This document shows positions 53,588-63,155 of a stretch of DNA of 64,000 nt, one piece after another. The position numbers and the translations under genes were made by a program. The notes under the pieces were generated by a model that saw only the letters and a program-made list of their open reading frames with translations, did no database searches and was not told where the DNA came from. This DNA is from Arthrobacter tumbae (lineage in GTDB: Bacteria; Actinomycetota; Actinomycetes; Actinomycetales; Micrococcaceae): assembly GCF_016907495.1 (NCBI RefSeq), contig NZ_JAFBCC010000001.1, positions 1,426,001-1,490,000 of the forward strand, given 5' to 3'. Numbering within the stretch: position 1 is the first letter of the stretch; each line of letters begins with the position of its first letter.

Positions 53588-54142
53588 ATGTTGACGTCAC
53601 AGTCCTCCGCTCCGTCGAGTCTGGATCCCCAAGGATCGTTAGTCCTGCGGGATCCGCTTCCAACGGACGAGGCGCAGGTCCTTGCTGCTCAGTCAGAGCT
53701 CGCAGAGGACGGCTTCAATTTCACACTCCGCCGTGCCGACCAGACGTGGGAACAGTATCTCGACAAGGTTGAGAGGGACAGGGCCGGCATTAACCTTTCG
53801 CCAGGCCGCGTGCCCGCGACGATGCTGTTCGCGGCAATTGGCAATCAGATCGTGGGGCGGGTCCACATCCGGCATGAGCTAACCCCGGCACTGCTCGTAG
53901 AGGGCGGTCATATCGGCTACTGCGTGCGGCCGGCACACCGCCGCCGTGGCTATGCAACCGAGATGCTGCGCCAAGGGCTGCGGGTGGTTAAAAGCCTCGG
54001 CATCGAGCGGGCGCTAGTCACTTGCGACGACGACAATCAAGGATCGATCAGTACGATCGAGCGGTGTGGTGGCATCCTTGAAGACACCGTAGCAGCTGAA
54101 GGGTCTGCACCTAAGCGTCGATATTGGATCGATCTCAGATGA
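53588..54142 (+). CDS. GNAT family N-acetyltransferase (VOC-linked, copy 2)
   Basis: A 184-residue GNAT with GHIGYCVRPAHRRRGYATEML (acetyl-CoA loop) and ALVTCDDDNQGSISTIERCGGI. It is related to the GNAT at 33951-34448 but much less similar than the VOC partners are to each other. Follows the VOC gene by 89 bases. Confidence 0.85.
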   Translation: MLTSQSSAPSSLDPQGSLVLRDPLPTDEAQVLAAQSELAEDGFNFTLRRADQTWEQYLDKVERDRAGINLSPGRVPATMLFAAIGNQIVGRVHIRHELTPALLVEGGHIGYCVRPAHRRRGYATEMLRQGLRVVKSLGIERALVTCDDDNQGSISTIERCGGILEDTVAAEGSAPKRRYWIDLR

Positions 54143-54287
54143 AGACTACGACTATGAACGTGAGCACGATGACTGAATAAATGGGCACGGAAACGAGGCG
54201 CGTTCTGTGTGCGTGTCCTGTCCCAGTCCTCGGCGTCTCGGAATCCATCATTTCCGTTCATTGGGCCCCCGCTCCACATAGGACCCG

Positions 54288-54869
54288 CTACAGATGATCC
54301 CATTCGCGTTGAAGGATCGACATGATTATTTGATCGTGAAAGGCTCCGTCATAGAACACCGCTTCACGTCGGCGTCCCTCTTCGACGAAACCGGCTTTTG
54401 AGTAAGCCCGAATTGCCCGGGTATTGAATGCCCAGGCCTGCAGCTCTATACGGTTGAGACCCATTTGCAGGAACCCGTACCGGATTGCAGTTTTAACGGC
54501 ATCAGTACCATAACCTTGGCCGGTCTTTACTGGATCGAGGATGACACCTAGAGTTGCTGCCCGCTCGGGAATGGTAGCTCCATAGAGGGCCACATGACCG
54601 ATAAAATCTTTGGTCTCTTGAATTTCGATACTGAATCCGACGCTTGCGGAGGTGGCGTTCGCGCTCCATTCCCGATAAAGCTCGGCGGCGCTGCCCTCAG
54701 GGCGTGGCCGGATAGTGGACTGTTGCAAGACTGCCCATTCCGGTGCAGACCACCACTGATCAAGCTTTTCAAGATCGCTCTCGTGGAGCCGACGGAACCG
54801 AACCCGGTCTCCTTCAAGAATTCCGGCACCATAAGCTGTCGCTTCCTCAACACTGGCAAACTGACTCAT
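54288..54869 (-). CDS. GNAT acetyltransferase, RimJ/RimL type
   Basis: A 193-residue protein: RVRFRRLHESDLEKLDQWWS, GHVALYGATIPERAATLGVIL, GQGYGTDAVKTAIRYGF (acetyl-CoA loop) and NRIELQAWAFNTRAIRAYSKAGFVEEGRRRE are canonical. ATG 54869 is taken; no strong RBS is present, and a start six codons earlier is possible. Confidence 0.87.
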   Translation of the reverse strand: MSQFASVEEATAYGAGILEGDRVRFRRLHESDLEKLDQWWSAPEWAVLQQSTIRPRPEGSAAELYREWSANATSASVGFSIEIQETKDFIGHVALYGATIPERAATLGVILDPVKTGQGYGTDAVKTAIRYGFLQMGLNRIELQAWAFNTRAIRAYSKAGFVEEGRRREAVFYDGAFHDQIIMSILQREWDHL

Positions 54870-55011
54870 GCAACCATCATTGCGCATTCGCTAACTCGGG
54901 ATCGGCGGCTTTCACACACTAGACCCGTCCCATTGACCGAATCGTTTCCTAGCACCCGCTGCTGTGCTCAAGTGCTTTCTGTCCGGGCCAGGGTGCCGGC
55001 CACCGCAGTGG

Positions 55012-55620
55012 TTACGGCAGATTCAGTGCCCGGTGAAGGTTGGTTCCGGGAGAGTATGCCACTGTGCGGATGCCGAGCGCTTGAGCGGTATCGATATTCA
55101 GGGCATTGTCATCGATGAAGATGCTGTCTTCTGCACGCGCATGTAGCTCGTCAAGGACATGCTTGAAGACCCGCCTGTCCGGCTTCGTCATGCCAAGCTG
55201 CCCACTAAAAAACGTTCTAGAAAAGTGTCTGGTCCACGGCGCTTCGGCAAGAAAGCGCCGTGACATCCCAGCAGGCATGTTCGACAGCAGGGCGAGGTTG
55301 GAACCCTTCTGCACCAAAGCCTCTAGAACAGACATTGTCTTGAGGTTCAGGTGGGACCACTGGGATGCGTCGAGGGATTCGAGAACTTCTGTGAACTGAT
55401 CAGTGATTTGACGGCCAACTACTCTCGACCAGTATTCCAAGGGCTCTAGATCCCCCGCGTCGAATCGTTCGCGATTGGTCCAGTAAGCACTGTTCGGCAC
55501 CTGCAAGTCGATGCCGGTTGCCTCCTGCAGTAAGTCCCAATCATCCGGTTCGGGTGCAGTCGAGATCACCATCCCGTAATCGAACAGGTACCACGTTCGG
55601 CTGTCATCCGGCTTAATCAC
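55012..55620 (-). CDS. HAD-superfamily hydrolase
   Basis: A 202-residue HAD: motif I LFDYGMVIS (nucleophile Asp; the second acid position is Gly, as in DxG-type YihX-like members), motif II LLSNMPA, motif III GMTKPDRRVFK and motif IV SIFIDDNALNI. Probably a sugar- or nucleotide-phosphate phosphatase; the substrate is unknown. Confidence 0.85.
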   Translation of the reverse strand: MIKPDDSRTWYLFDYGMVISTAPEPDDWDLLQEATGIDLQVPNSAYWTNRERFDAGDLEPLEYWSRVVGRQITDQFTEVLESLDASQWSHLNLKTMSVLEALVQKGSNLALLSNMPAGMSRRFLAEAPWTRHFSRTFFSGQLGMTKPDRRVFKHVLDELHARAEDSIFIDDNALNIDTAQALGIRTVAYSPGTNLHRALNLP

Positions 55621-55649
55621 AGCTTCAGCCTAGTCACAGAGTTCCCCCA

Positions 55650-56378
55650 CTAAGGCTTATGAGCGGTAATGACTAGGCTGCCGTTACCCTTCGCGACTGG
55701 CTCACCCTCAAAGCCTCCGAATACGTCATCTACTACTAATCCTGCGTCGCTGAGCATGGCGCGCAGTTGCTCTTCTGAACGGAAGCGGAGGGTGTCACAT
55801 CCGATATTCTCAGTGCCGTCAACGCCGACTTCGTGCGCACAAAATTCAACCAGGCCGTTCGCCTCGTCAACATGGGTGGTCTGGTACCAGTGCTGGCTTT
55901 GGCCTTCGGGGAGTTGAACAAGTTTGTGGCTGCGCTCTTTTGTCCATGCTTCCAAACCTCGTGCCTCGGGGTCACGGCTGTTGAAAGCAAGTCGGCCGCC
56001 TGGGACAAGATGTTCTGCGATATCGGCGAAAGACCGGGCTAACTCCGCGTCGTCGAGAATTTCCTGAGGAACATTCGCGCTCATGATTGCAACGTCGAAC
56101 TCGCGACCCGGTCCAATCACTGTCGAGTCACCCTCAATCCATTCCACACGCCCGGCCTTCGGCTTCGCCCGCGCCGCTTCGAGCCGTGACCCATTAGGGT
56201 CCACACCTGTGACGTCGCACCCTGCCCGCGCGACCGCAAGAGTCACGCGTCCGGTGCCGCAGCCCAGGTCGAGCACCCGCGCAGCAGGGACCAACGTAAC
56301 GAATTTCAGATAGAACTCGTCATCAACGCCCCAGGTATTGACGGCATCGTACAGATCGGAGGAATGGGAGTCAGCCAC
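55650..56378 (-). CDS. Class I SAM-dependent methyltransferase
   Basis: A 242-residue enzyme: VLDLGCGTGRVTLAVARAGC (motif I), GVDPNGSRLEAAR (motif II acid), FDVAIMSANVPQEI (motif IV) and LVPGGRLAFNSRDP. The C-terminal part has LRFRSEEQLRAMLSDAGLVVDDVFGG. The substrate cannot be predicted. It starts the leftward pair with the HAD gene, 29 bases apart. Confidence 0.87.
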   Translation of the reverse strand: MADSHSSDLYDAVNTWGVDDEFYLKFVTLVPAARVLDLGCGTGRVTLAVARAGCDVTGVDPNGSRLEAARAKPKAGRVEWIEGDSTVIGPGREFDVAIMSANVPQEILDDAELARSFADIAEHLVPGGRLAFNSRDPEARGLEAWTKERSHKLVQLPEGQSQHWYQTTHVDEANGLVEFCAHEVGVDGTENIGCDTLRFRSEEQLRAMLSDAGLVVDDVFGGFEGEPVAKGNGSLVITAHKP

Positions 56379-56497
56379 CGTGCCAGAGTACCGGGGCTCC
56401 GCTCCGATTAGCGCTCTCCTGCACCGCCTGACGTTAGCCGAATAGATTTGTGAGGTGGCGGCGCGAGGCTGTCAGCGGTAGATGGTGAGGTTCGAAA

Positions 56498-56671
56498 GTG
56501 AAGCTTACGGGAACTGTGCGCAGCTGCAGCGAGACTGCGACAAACCGGATCACGGCCAGCGACGCGACCTACGACGAGGCTCGCGAGGCCCTGGAGGCGA
56601 AGATCTGCGACAACGAGCACATCTGGTCACCCGACGACCGATTCATCTTTCAGCTCGCCCAGCCTGCCTGA
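56498..56671 (+). CDS. Possible 57-residue small protein
   Basis: GTG 56498 opens a frame reading KLTGTVRSCSETATNRITAS.., then YDEAREALEAKI and ending DDRFIFQLAQPA at TGA 56669-56671. It looks protein-like (DEAREALEAKI is a good helix), but there is no clear RBS and no known family. Confidence 0.35.
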   Translation: MKLTGTVRSCSETATNRITASDATYDEAREALEAKICDNEHIWSPDDRFIFQLAQPA

Positions 56672-57414
56672 AACTCAACCAGGCCGCAGGGCCGTCCCCG
56701 GGTAGTTATCCATGCGCATCTCGAATGCGTCACGATTTCGCCCGTATCCCTCGAGCGATAAGTCAATCAAAGATGCGTGGTGGACACCTCCAAGTCGGAT
56801 ACTCCGCGCCAGTAAGGCAACTAGGGAGACGGACTAAAGATATCGACCGTTTTTGAGGGGTTGGCGTTGAAGGATTCCGCCGCCTCCTGACCACATGTGC
56901 ACGGCACAAGCTCCCCACGCTCCGCTGCTTGTCCCGCACACACCTGGACAGCAGGGAACCTAGCTGACCGCCTGCACACACCCACCACGTCACCGACACA
57001 GCTAAGCTCGCCTCGAGCGAGCGGCGGCTGTGCACAGCCTCCTATCGCCGTGCTGGCGTATGCAAGAGCTGACCCTTCACAGGACTAAATAGAACTACTA
57101 ATGCCACCTGAGAACGAAGGGAGAGCTGGAGTCGATTGTGACCGCGGTGTCGGGCATCCACCTGTGGGCGAGTGGAGCCCGAAGGGTGGAGCTCAAAGTC
57201 GTCCACCTGTGGGGTGAGCTGCTAACCCGTCAAGCCGTCCCGGAAGATCCTCAACGCACTGCCCGCCGGCAAACGTTGCACGATGTGTAGACCCTCGCCC
57301 GCGTCTGTTGCGAAAGCCGTGAACGGACCCTAGAACAACGTGATCCGGCTCCGTTCTGCACAGTTGCGTTTGGGTGTACCCCAACGCAACACACCGTCCC
57401 TCGGACCTCCATAC
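56672..57414. other. Gene-free stretch with a short direct repeat
   Basis: No frame here is convincing. TCCACCTGTGGG occurs at 57157-57168 and 57202-57213. No promoter or RNA gene is evident. Confidence 0.5.
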
Positions 57415-57966
57415 TCAAACGACTGCTGAGACCGCGTAAAGCTCCCGAATGCGCGCACCCAAGCTGCGTTGTGTCTCGTCGGTCATCGCCAACGCTCGGT
57501 TCATTGCTTTCTGTGCTTCTGCCGCTTCACTGTTGTACATAGCGGATGGTGTCAGCAAAGCATCCCGTGTTGCCTCCAGTTGTGCTCGGAGATTGTCATC
57601 GAGTACCAGTTCCAGCTCCGTGGCGAGTTGCACTTTTGCCTTCAAGAACTCTTCCTCAAGTTCTGGCCCGGTTTGATCGCCTGTCTGCCGGGAAGCATAA
57701 GACCCAACCACTTCAGCCACCTGCAAATCGATGAGATGAAATCTCATCGCAGCCCTGGCGAGCCGGTTCAATGACGCATAAGCGTTTTTCAGTACCGCCA
57801 GCTCGAACTCATCACGTCTGCCCTTTAGGCGTTCCTGTCGATCGTGAACCCGTGCAGCAGCCTCGCGGCGTGACTGAAGGTAGCTACGCAAAATTTCACT
57901 GCGGATAGCTACGGCGAAGCCGAGGAGAGGGAGGGTGATGGCTACCCACAGAGGCGTCGTATTCAT
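57415..57966 (-). CDS. Membrane-anchored coiled-coil protein, partner of the AlbA_2 protein
   Basis: A 183-residue protein. One N-terminal helix, TPLWVAITLPLLGFAVAIRS, is followed by a long charged helical region (YLQSRREAAARVHDRQERLKGRRDEFELAVL and ELEEEFLKAKVQLATELELV) likely to form a coiled coil. ATG 57966 lies 10 bases after the stop of the AlbA_2 gene. The family is unknown; the pairing suggests it tethers its partner to the membrane. Confidence 0.65.
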   Translation of the reverse strand: MNTTPLWVAITLPLLGFAVAIRSEILRSYLQSRREAAARVHDRQERLKGRRDEFELAVLKNAYASLNRLARAAMRFHLIDLQVAEVVGSYASRQTGDQTGPELEEEFLKAKVQLATELELVLDDNLRAQLEATRDALLTPSAMYNSEAAEAQKAMNRALAMTDETQRSLGARIRELYAVSAVV

Positions 57967-57976
57967 ACCAGCCCGG

Positions 57977-59185
57977 TCAAATGACTGGCCTAAGATACTG
58001 AGTCTCGAAATCAGCAACACCGCCGTAGTTGAGCAGATCGCGCGCCGCGTCACGAACCTGCTGAAGTAGGAGCTGGCCGTCCGTGCCGACTGTGAACATT
58101 GCATCGACCGGCTCAAAGTTGGAGATTATGTTGTGTGGTCCTGCTGTGGTGAACTGTCCGTGTTCGAATGTTCGGAGTGTCATGCTCAGCGTCCTACCTC
58201 GAATCAAGAATTTAGCCTGATAATCGCCTGTCAGGCCCAACGTCTGGGATGTCGCCTGAATCGCGTGTGCCAGCGTTGCTGGTGCTAATTGCGCATGGCG
58301 TTCCGTGTATGCAGAGCCTGGTCTGAGCTCGCCGGACGCATGCAGGATGTACCCCAGCGCGACCGTGCCATCGTCATGAATCTCGAAGATGCCCTCAGGG
58401 TTGGCCTCTGGGGCCCTAATTGTCCACTTACGGTAACCAGCTCTAGCCCTGCCATAAATTCGGCCTAGCCCTGGCCCGCGCTCAACCGTGAAACCGTTGT
58501 TCTGAATCCATTTCTGTGCGACGTCGTCTAATTTGGACTCTGAGATGCGACCGAGGTGACTTGGGCGCGTGGCAACAGGACGGGCGACCATCGCTATTTT
58601 GGTCTGGTCCATGTCAAACCGATTCACAAGCTCCTGCAGCAGCTCGGTCATTCTGCCTTCTCGGTCGCTTCTCGCTTGGAAGCGACTGCGATACGCAATC
58701 TCGATTTCGCGCTCCAACATGTAGTCTGTTTTGCTGCCGTTGCGCCGCGGTGCGCGGAATGTTCGATCAGCACGCAGGACTAGATGCGGACTATCAAGGC
58801 TCGCAGGGACCTCTAGGAGCACGACCAAGCGGTCGCCAGGGCCGAACGCAGTGAAGTTGAGCGTATAGAGGGGTGGTTGAACTAGACTGCCAACCCACGA
58901 CCGCAGCGTTCGTTCCACCGCATCACCAAAGGCGCCCGCGCCGCTGATAGCCACCGCTTGGGCATCATGCTCTTCGATCCCGTAGATGATGACTCCGCCA
59001 CCACTATTAGCCATCGCAGCGACATCCTTGGCGAACTCATCCTTGGTCGCGGCTATAGGCAGCTGGTACTTCCAGTCGAGGTCCGCTGATTCGGGCACGC
59101 TTGCCTGTACCGCAGCCTCAAAGTCGGGGTACTGAAGCGGTCGGTCATGTAAACCCAGCGCTCGATGAAGAGCGGTATACGGCAC
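57977..59185 (-). CDS. AlbA_2 (Schlafen-like) domain protein
   Basis: A 402-residue protein. Residues 30-175 match the AlbA_2 pattern: ADLDWKYQLPIAATKDEFAKDVAAMANSGGGVIIYGIEE, with RTFRAPRRNGSKTDYM and EIEIAYRSR after it. The C-terminal half has no family I know (GIFEIHDDGTVALGYILHAS). AlbA_2 proteins bind nucleic acids, and Schlafen-type members include tRNA nucleases and phage-defence proteins. Here it heads a two-gene operon with a membrane coiled-coil protein. Confidence 0.75.
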   Translation of the reverse strand: MPYTALHRALGLHDRPLQYPDFEAAVQASVPESADLDWKYQLPIAATKDEFAKDVAAMANSGGGVIIYGIEEHDAQAVAISGAGAFGDAVERTLRSWVGSLVQPPLYTLNFTAFGPGDRLVVLLEVPASLDSPHLVLRADRTFRAPRRNGSKTDYMLEREIEIAYRSRFQARSDREGRMTELLQELVNRFDMDQTKIAMVARPVATRPSHLGRISESKLDDVAQKWIQNNGFTVERGPGLGRIYGRARAGYRKWTIRAPEANPEGIFEIHDDGTVALGYILHASGELRPGSAYTERHAQLAPATLAHAIQATSQTLGLTGDYQAKFLIRGRTLSMTLRTFEHGQFTTAGPHNIISNFEPVDAMFTVGTDGQLLLQQVRDAARDLLNYGGVADFETQYLRPVI

Positions 59186-59304
59186 GGCGTGCCCCTCTCA
59201 GAAATTGGCGAAGATGCTCCCAGCTTAGTTCTGCGCATAACTGACCTCGTTGCCCCAGCCGCCAGGGCAGCGGAAATGTCATACCGCCCGAATAGAGTCC
59301 GAGA

Positions 59305-59788
59305 GTGCGCAACGAAAACCCTTCTGGCGGCCGTGAAATCTATGCGGTTGTCGGCTCACCGGACTCTCGCGTGTCTGTTCGCGCCCCAGAAGCACGCGAT
59401 GAAGCCCGCCGCTTGAAGGGATCGAACACTTTCTACTGTTCTTCCGCTCTTGGAGGCTGCGGTGGAGAGCTAACCTTCGCTATAGGCGACGTAAACGTGC
59501 CCCACTTTCGGCATCAATCCGGTAGTAAATGCGCACTGATGCCGTCCGACACTCTGGGCGACCGCTACACACACCTAGCGATTCAAGAGGCTCTCAGGAC
59601 CTGGATCGAAAACATGCCAGGTTTCCGGTGCCAACTGGAAGTGTCAATAGAATCTGGGCGCACCGATGTACTAGCTTCCGGCCCCTCCTTCGAAGTAGCC
59701 CTCGAAGTCCAGCGTTCCCAGATTTCCGCTCGCCATGTTGAGGAACGGACTGCCCGATACAGCCAACGAGCCAGTACCGTTCATTGGC
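59305..59788 (+). pseudogene. CoiA-like competence/nuclease protein, truncated by an IS
   Basis: From GTG 59305 the frame shows a Cys-pair N-terminus (FYCSSALGGCGGELTFAIG; PHFRHQSGSKCALM), then HLAIQEALRTWIENMPGFRCQLEVSIE and the nuclease-like strand GRTDVLASGPSFEVALEVQRSQIS (D..E-x-Q, PD-(D/E)XK style). It is cut at ..RASTVHWR by the IS end (59789). The 3' part of the gene is not found after the IS pair. Confidence 0.75.
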
Positions 59789-61227
59789 GGCTCATCCCAA
59801 TCGGGGGTGTAGGAGTTGGGGTCTGAAGCCGCCGGTCTCGAGCAGGCTTCGGGCGATGTAGTTGGTCAGGTTGCGGAACCCGAGTGCGGAGCCGCGCAGG
59901 TGTTCGAGCCGTCCGTTGAGCGCCTCGGTCGGCCCGTTGCTGGTGCCGGGTCGTTCGAAGTAGGCGAGCACGTCAGCGGCTCGCTTCTTCAGGGTCCGGC
60001 CCAGGGTGGTGAGCTCGGTGAGCACCTTGGGGACGCCGGCGCTGAGGTCGGTGATCAGCTTCTCCATGAGCTCGCGGCCACGTTGCCGGTCCTCGTGCCG
60101 ATAGGCGGCGATCATGCGCTGGTAGACACCCCAGCTCGCCTCGACCTCGACGTGAGCGTCATCAACGAACAGCGCGCGTAGCCTGTCGCTCTGCTTGTCG
60201 GTGAGCAGGTCCGCGCCGGTGTGCAGCGTGCGCCGCGACTTGTAGAGCGGGTCGTCCCTGAACCCACGGTGCCCGTGGATCGCGAGTTGGACCCGGCGCC
60301 GGCACCTGTCGAGGGCGTCACCGGCCAGGCGCACGACGTGGAAGGGATCCATCACCGTGACCGCGTCCGGGATCTCCTCTGCAGCGGCGGTCTTAAACCC
60401 GGTGAAGCCGTCCATCGCGACCACCTCGACCGCGTCACGGAAGGCGTCGTCGCGGTCGGCGAGCCAGGTCTTGAACGCCGCCTTCGACCGGCCCTCGACC
60501 ATGTCCAGCAGCCTTGCTGGGCCGGCGCCATCGCGGACCGGGGTGAGGTCGATGATCACGGTGACGTACTTGTCGCCACGCCTGGTGTGGCGCCAGACGT
60601 GCTCATCGACGCCAATGACCTTCACGCCCTCGAACCGCGTGGGGTCGTTGATCAGCAGCCGCTTGCCTTCAGCCAGGACCGCGTTGTTGGCGGTGTCCCA
60701 CGCGACCCCGAGTCCCTCGGCGACACGTGCGACGGTGAGGTGTGCGACCACGATCCCTTCCAGCGCCCACCGCAGCCCGGTGCGCGAGAGCTTCGCGCGT
60801 GGCTCCGCCGCGGCGCTGGTGTCTTGGCGCCACACGTGTCCGCAGTCGGCACAGCGGTAGCGGCGCACTACAACTTCCAGCACGGTCGGTCGCCAGCCCA
60901 GCGGCTCGTGGGCCAACCGCCGGATCACGGTGTCACGAGCAGCGCCTTCGCTGCCGCACCGTCGGCACCACTGATCTGGTTCCACCACGCGGCACGCGAG
61001 GACCGCACGATCCGGTTCAAGTCGTTGTCCGGTCACGCTCAGACCGAGGCCGTCGAGTCGAGCGAAGGCGGTCAGGTCAGGGCGGCCGAATCCGGCCGGC
61101 GGGGTAGCGTCGGACACGTCGAGGTCTTTCGGATGGATGGCGTAGGAACCTCCGTCGTCGGGAGACCTCGACGTCTATCTGCGGACCGACGCGCCCGGCC
61201 GACCTACACCGTCATCTGAGAAGACCC
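59789..61227. mobile_element. ISL3-family insertion sequence, copy 1
   Basis: 1439 bases. The left end GGCTCATCCCAATCGGGGG and the complement of the right end GGGTCTTCTCAGATGACGG are imperfect inverted repeats that both continue with GTGTAGG. It carries one transposase on the minus strand, whose stop lies 3 bases inside the left end. Identical to copy 2, which starts 5 bases after it. Confidence 0.9.
59792..61117 (-). CDS. ISL3-family transposase, copy 1
   Basis: A 441-residue DDE transposase. The N-terminal zinc-ribbon is CRRCGSEGAARDT..RRYRCADCGHVW, with an HTH after it (VARVAEGLGVAWDTANN). The catalytic part shows VIGVDEHVWRHTRRG (first Asp), VEVVAMDGFTGFKTAA (second Asp) and the late SNGPTEALNGRLEHLRG (Glu). 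Complete and apparently functional. Confidence 0.95.
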   Translation of the reverse strand: MSDATPPAGFGRPDLTAFARLDGLGLSVTGQRLEPDRAVLACRVVEPDQWCRRCGSEGAARDTVIRRLAHEPLGWRPTVLEVVVRRYRCADCGHVWRQDTSAAAEPRAKLSRTGLRWALEGIVVAHLTVARVAEGLGVAWDTANNAVLAEGKRLLINDPTRFEGVKVIGVDEHVWRHTRRGDKYVTVIIDLTPVRDGAGPARLLDMVEGRSKAAFKTWLADRDDAFRDAVEVVAMDGFTGFKTAAAEEIPDAVTVMDPFHVVRLAGDALDRCRRRVQLAIHGHRGFRDDPLYKSRRTLHTGADLLTDKQSDRLRALFVDDAHVEVEASWGVYQRMIAAYRHEDRQRGRELMEKLITDLSAGVPKVLTELTTLGRTLKKRAADVLAYFERPGTSNGPTEALNGRLEHLRGSALGFRNLTNYIARSLLETGGFRPQLLHPRLG

Positions 61228-61232
61228 AAAGC

Positions 61233-62671
61233 GGCTCATCCCAATCGGGGGTGTAGGAGTTGGGGTCTGAAGCCGCCGGTCTCGAGCAGGCTTCGGGCGA
61301 TGTAGTTGGTCAGGTTGCGGAACCCGAGTGCGGAGCCGCGCAGGTGTTCGAGCCGTCCGTTGAGCGCCTCGGTCGGCCCGTTGCTGGTGCCGGGTCGTTC
61401 GAAGTAGGCGAGCACGTCAGCGGCTCGCTTCTTCAGGGTCCGGCCCAGGGTGGTGAGCTCGGTGAGCACCTTGGGGACGCCGGCGCTGAGGTCGGTGATC
61501 AGCTTCTCCATGAGCTCGCGGCCACGTTGCCGGTCCTCGTGCCGATAGGCGGCGATCATGCGCTGGTAGACACCCCAGCTCGCCTCGACCTCGACGTGAG
61601 CGTCATCAACGAACAGCGCGCGTAGCCTGTCGCTCTGCTTGTCGGTGAGCAGGTCCGCGCCGGTGTGCAGCGTGCGCCGCGACTTGTAGAGCGGGTCGTC
61701 CCTGAACCCACGGTGCCCGTGGATCGCGAGTTGGACCCGGCGCCGGCACCTGTCGAGGGCGTCACCGGCCAGGCGCACGACGTGGAAGGGATCCATCACC
61801 GTGACCGCGTCCGGGATCTCCTCTGCAGCGGCGGTCTTAAACCCGGTGAAGCCGTCCATCGCGACCACCTCGACCGCGTCACGGAAGGCGTCGTCGCGGT
61901 CGGCGAGCCAGGTCTTGAACGCCGCCTTCGACCGGCCCTCGACCATGTCCAGCAGCCTTGCTGGGCCGGCGCCATCGCGGACCGGGGTGAGGTCGATGAT
62001 CACGGTGACGTACTTGTCGCCACGCCTGGTGTGGCGCCAGACGTGCTCATCGACGCCAATGACCTTCACGCCCTCGAACCGCGTGGGGTCGTTGATCAGC
62101 AGCCGCTTGCCTTCAGCCAGGACCGCGTTGTTGGCGGTGTCCCACGCGACCCCGAGTCCCTCGGCGACACGTGCGACGGTGAGGTGTGCGACCACGATCC
62201 CTTCCAGCGCCCACCGCAGCCCGGTGCGCGAGAGCTTCGCGCGTGGCTCCGCCGCGGCGCTGGTGTCTTGGCGCCACACGTGTCCGCAGTCGGCACAGCG
62301 GTAGCGGCGCACTACAACTTCCAGCACGGTCGGTCGCCAGCCCAGCGGCTCGTGGGCCAACCGCCGGATCACGGTGTCACGAGCAGCGCCTTCGCTGCCG
62401 CACCGTCGGCACCACTGATCTGGTTCCACCACGCGGCACGCGAGGACCGCACGATCCGGTTCAAGTCGTTGTCCGGTCACGCTCAGACCGAGGCCGTCGA
62501 GTCGAGCGAAGGCGGTCAGGTCAGGGCGGCCGAATCCGGCCGGCGGGGTAGCGTCGGACACGTCGAGGTCTTTCGGATGGATGGCGTAGGAACCTCCGTC
62601 GTCGGGAGACCTCGACGTCTATCTGCGGACCGACGCGCCCGGCCGACCTACACCGTCATCTGAGAAGACCC
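61233..62671. mobile_element. ISL3-family insertion sequence, copy 2
   Basis: Exact repeat of copy 1 with a period of 1444 bases. Between the two copies lie only AAAGC (61228-61232). The bases left of copy 1 (TCATTGGC) and right of copy 2 (CTGAAACG) do not match as a target duplication. Confidence 0.9.
61236..62561 (-). CDS. ISL3-family transposase, copy 2
   Basis: A 441-residue protein identical in sequence to the one 1444 bases to the left, with the same zinc-ribbon, HTH and DDE motifs. Recent duplication or a tandem insertion. Confidence 0.95.
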   Translation of the reverse strand: MSDATPPAGFGRPDLTAFARLDGLGLSVTGQRLEPDRAVLACRVVEPDQWCRRCGSEGAARDTVIRRLAHEPLGWRPTVLEVVVRRYRCADCGHVWRQDTSAAAEPRAKLSRTGLRWALEGIVVAHLTVARVAEGLGVAWDTANNAVLAEGKRLLINDPTRFEGVKVIGVDEHVWRHTRRGDKYVTVIIDLTPVRDGAGPARLLDMVEGRSKAAFKTWLADRDDAFRDAVEVVAMDGFTGFKTAAAEEIPDAVTVMDPFHVVRLAGDALDRCRRRVQLAIHGHRGFRDDPLYKSRRTLHTGADLLTDKQSDRLRALFVDDAHVEVEASWGVYQRMIAAYRHEDRQRGRELMEKLITDLSAGVPKVLTELTTLGRTLKKRAADVLAYFERPGTSNGPTEALNGRLEHLRGSALGFRNLTNYIARSLLETGGFRPQLLHPRLG

Positions 62672-63155
62672 CTGAAACGTCTTCGCCGACGACGGGGCCG
62701 GCGAGGAGGAGGGCGCGGTGAGCTAAAAGAATGGAGCTTGCTCGGCTTCGACGCCGCCGCAAGCTCCGGTGAAACGGTCGGTACTGGTCGGTCGTCGTCA
62801 GTCACCACCGGATGGCGGCGTCCTCCACGCTCGGCGTTTGCGCAGGTCAGCGGCTCGTTCGCCCAGTGGGCGCATCAAGCGATAGACGCAAAGCCGACGT
62901 GATTAGGTCGTCCGTTCGATTGCGACAGGCGGCTCCGGCGAACCGTTCTGGTGGTCGCGCGATGCGCTGGCCTCACGGCTCTGCCCGACACCGACGTCGC
63001 TCTCCTCTGCGACGGACCCCTCGCCGGCTGAGCGCTCGCGGCCGGCATCCTGTCCGTGTGCCGATAGGCCTCGCACCGCTCGGCAACGCAGCGTGGCGTT
63101 GCGTCGCGACCTGGCGACGGCTCGGCGGGGCGCGATCGTCTCGTGCGTTGGCGGA
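62672..63155. other. GC-rich stretch after the IS pair, with a gene tail
   Basis: The first 50 bases read in one frame as NVFADDGAGEEEGAVS and stop at a TAA near 62725, which looks like the end of a gene cut by the IS, though not the CoiA-like one. From there to 63155 I see no convincing gene; codon-like order is weak in all frames. Confidence 0.4.

Noticed and set aside
54723..54732. Another copy of the TTGCAAGAC site
   Set aside because: It lies inside the GNAT coding region without dyad symmetry, so it is probably chance.
60221..61219. 332-residue plus-strand frame in each IS copy
   Set aside because: It is antisense to the well-supported ISL3 transposase and has no family pattern.
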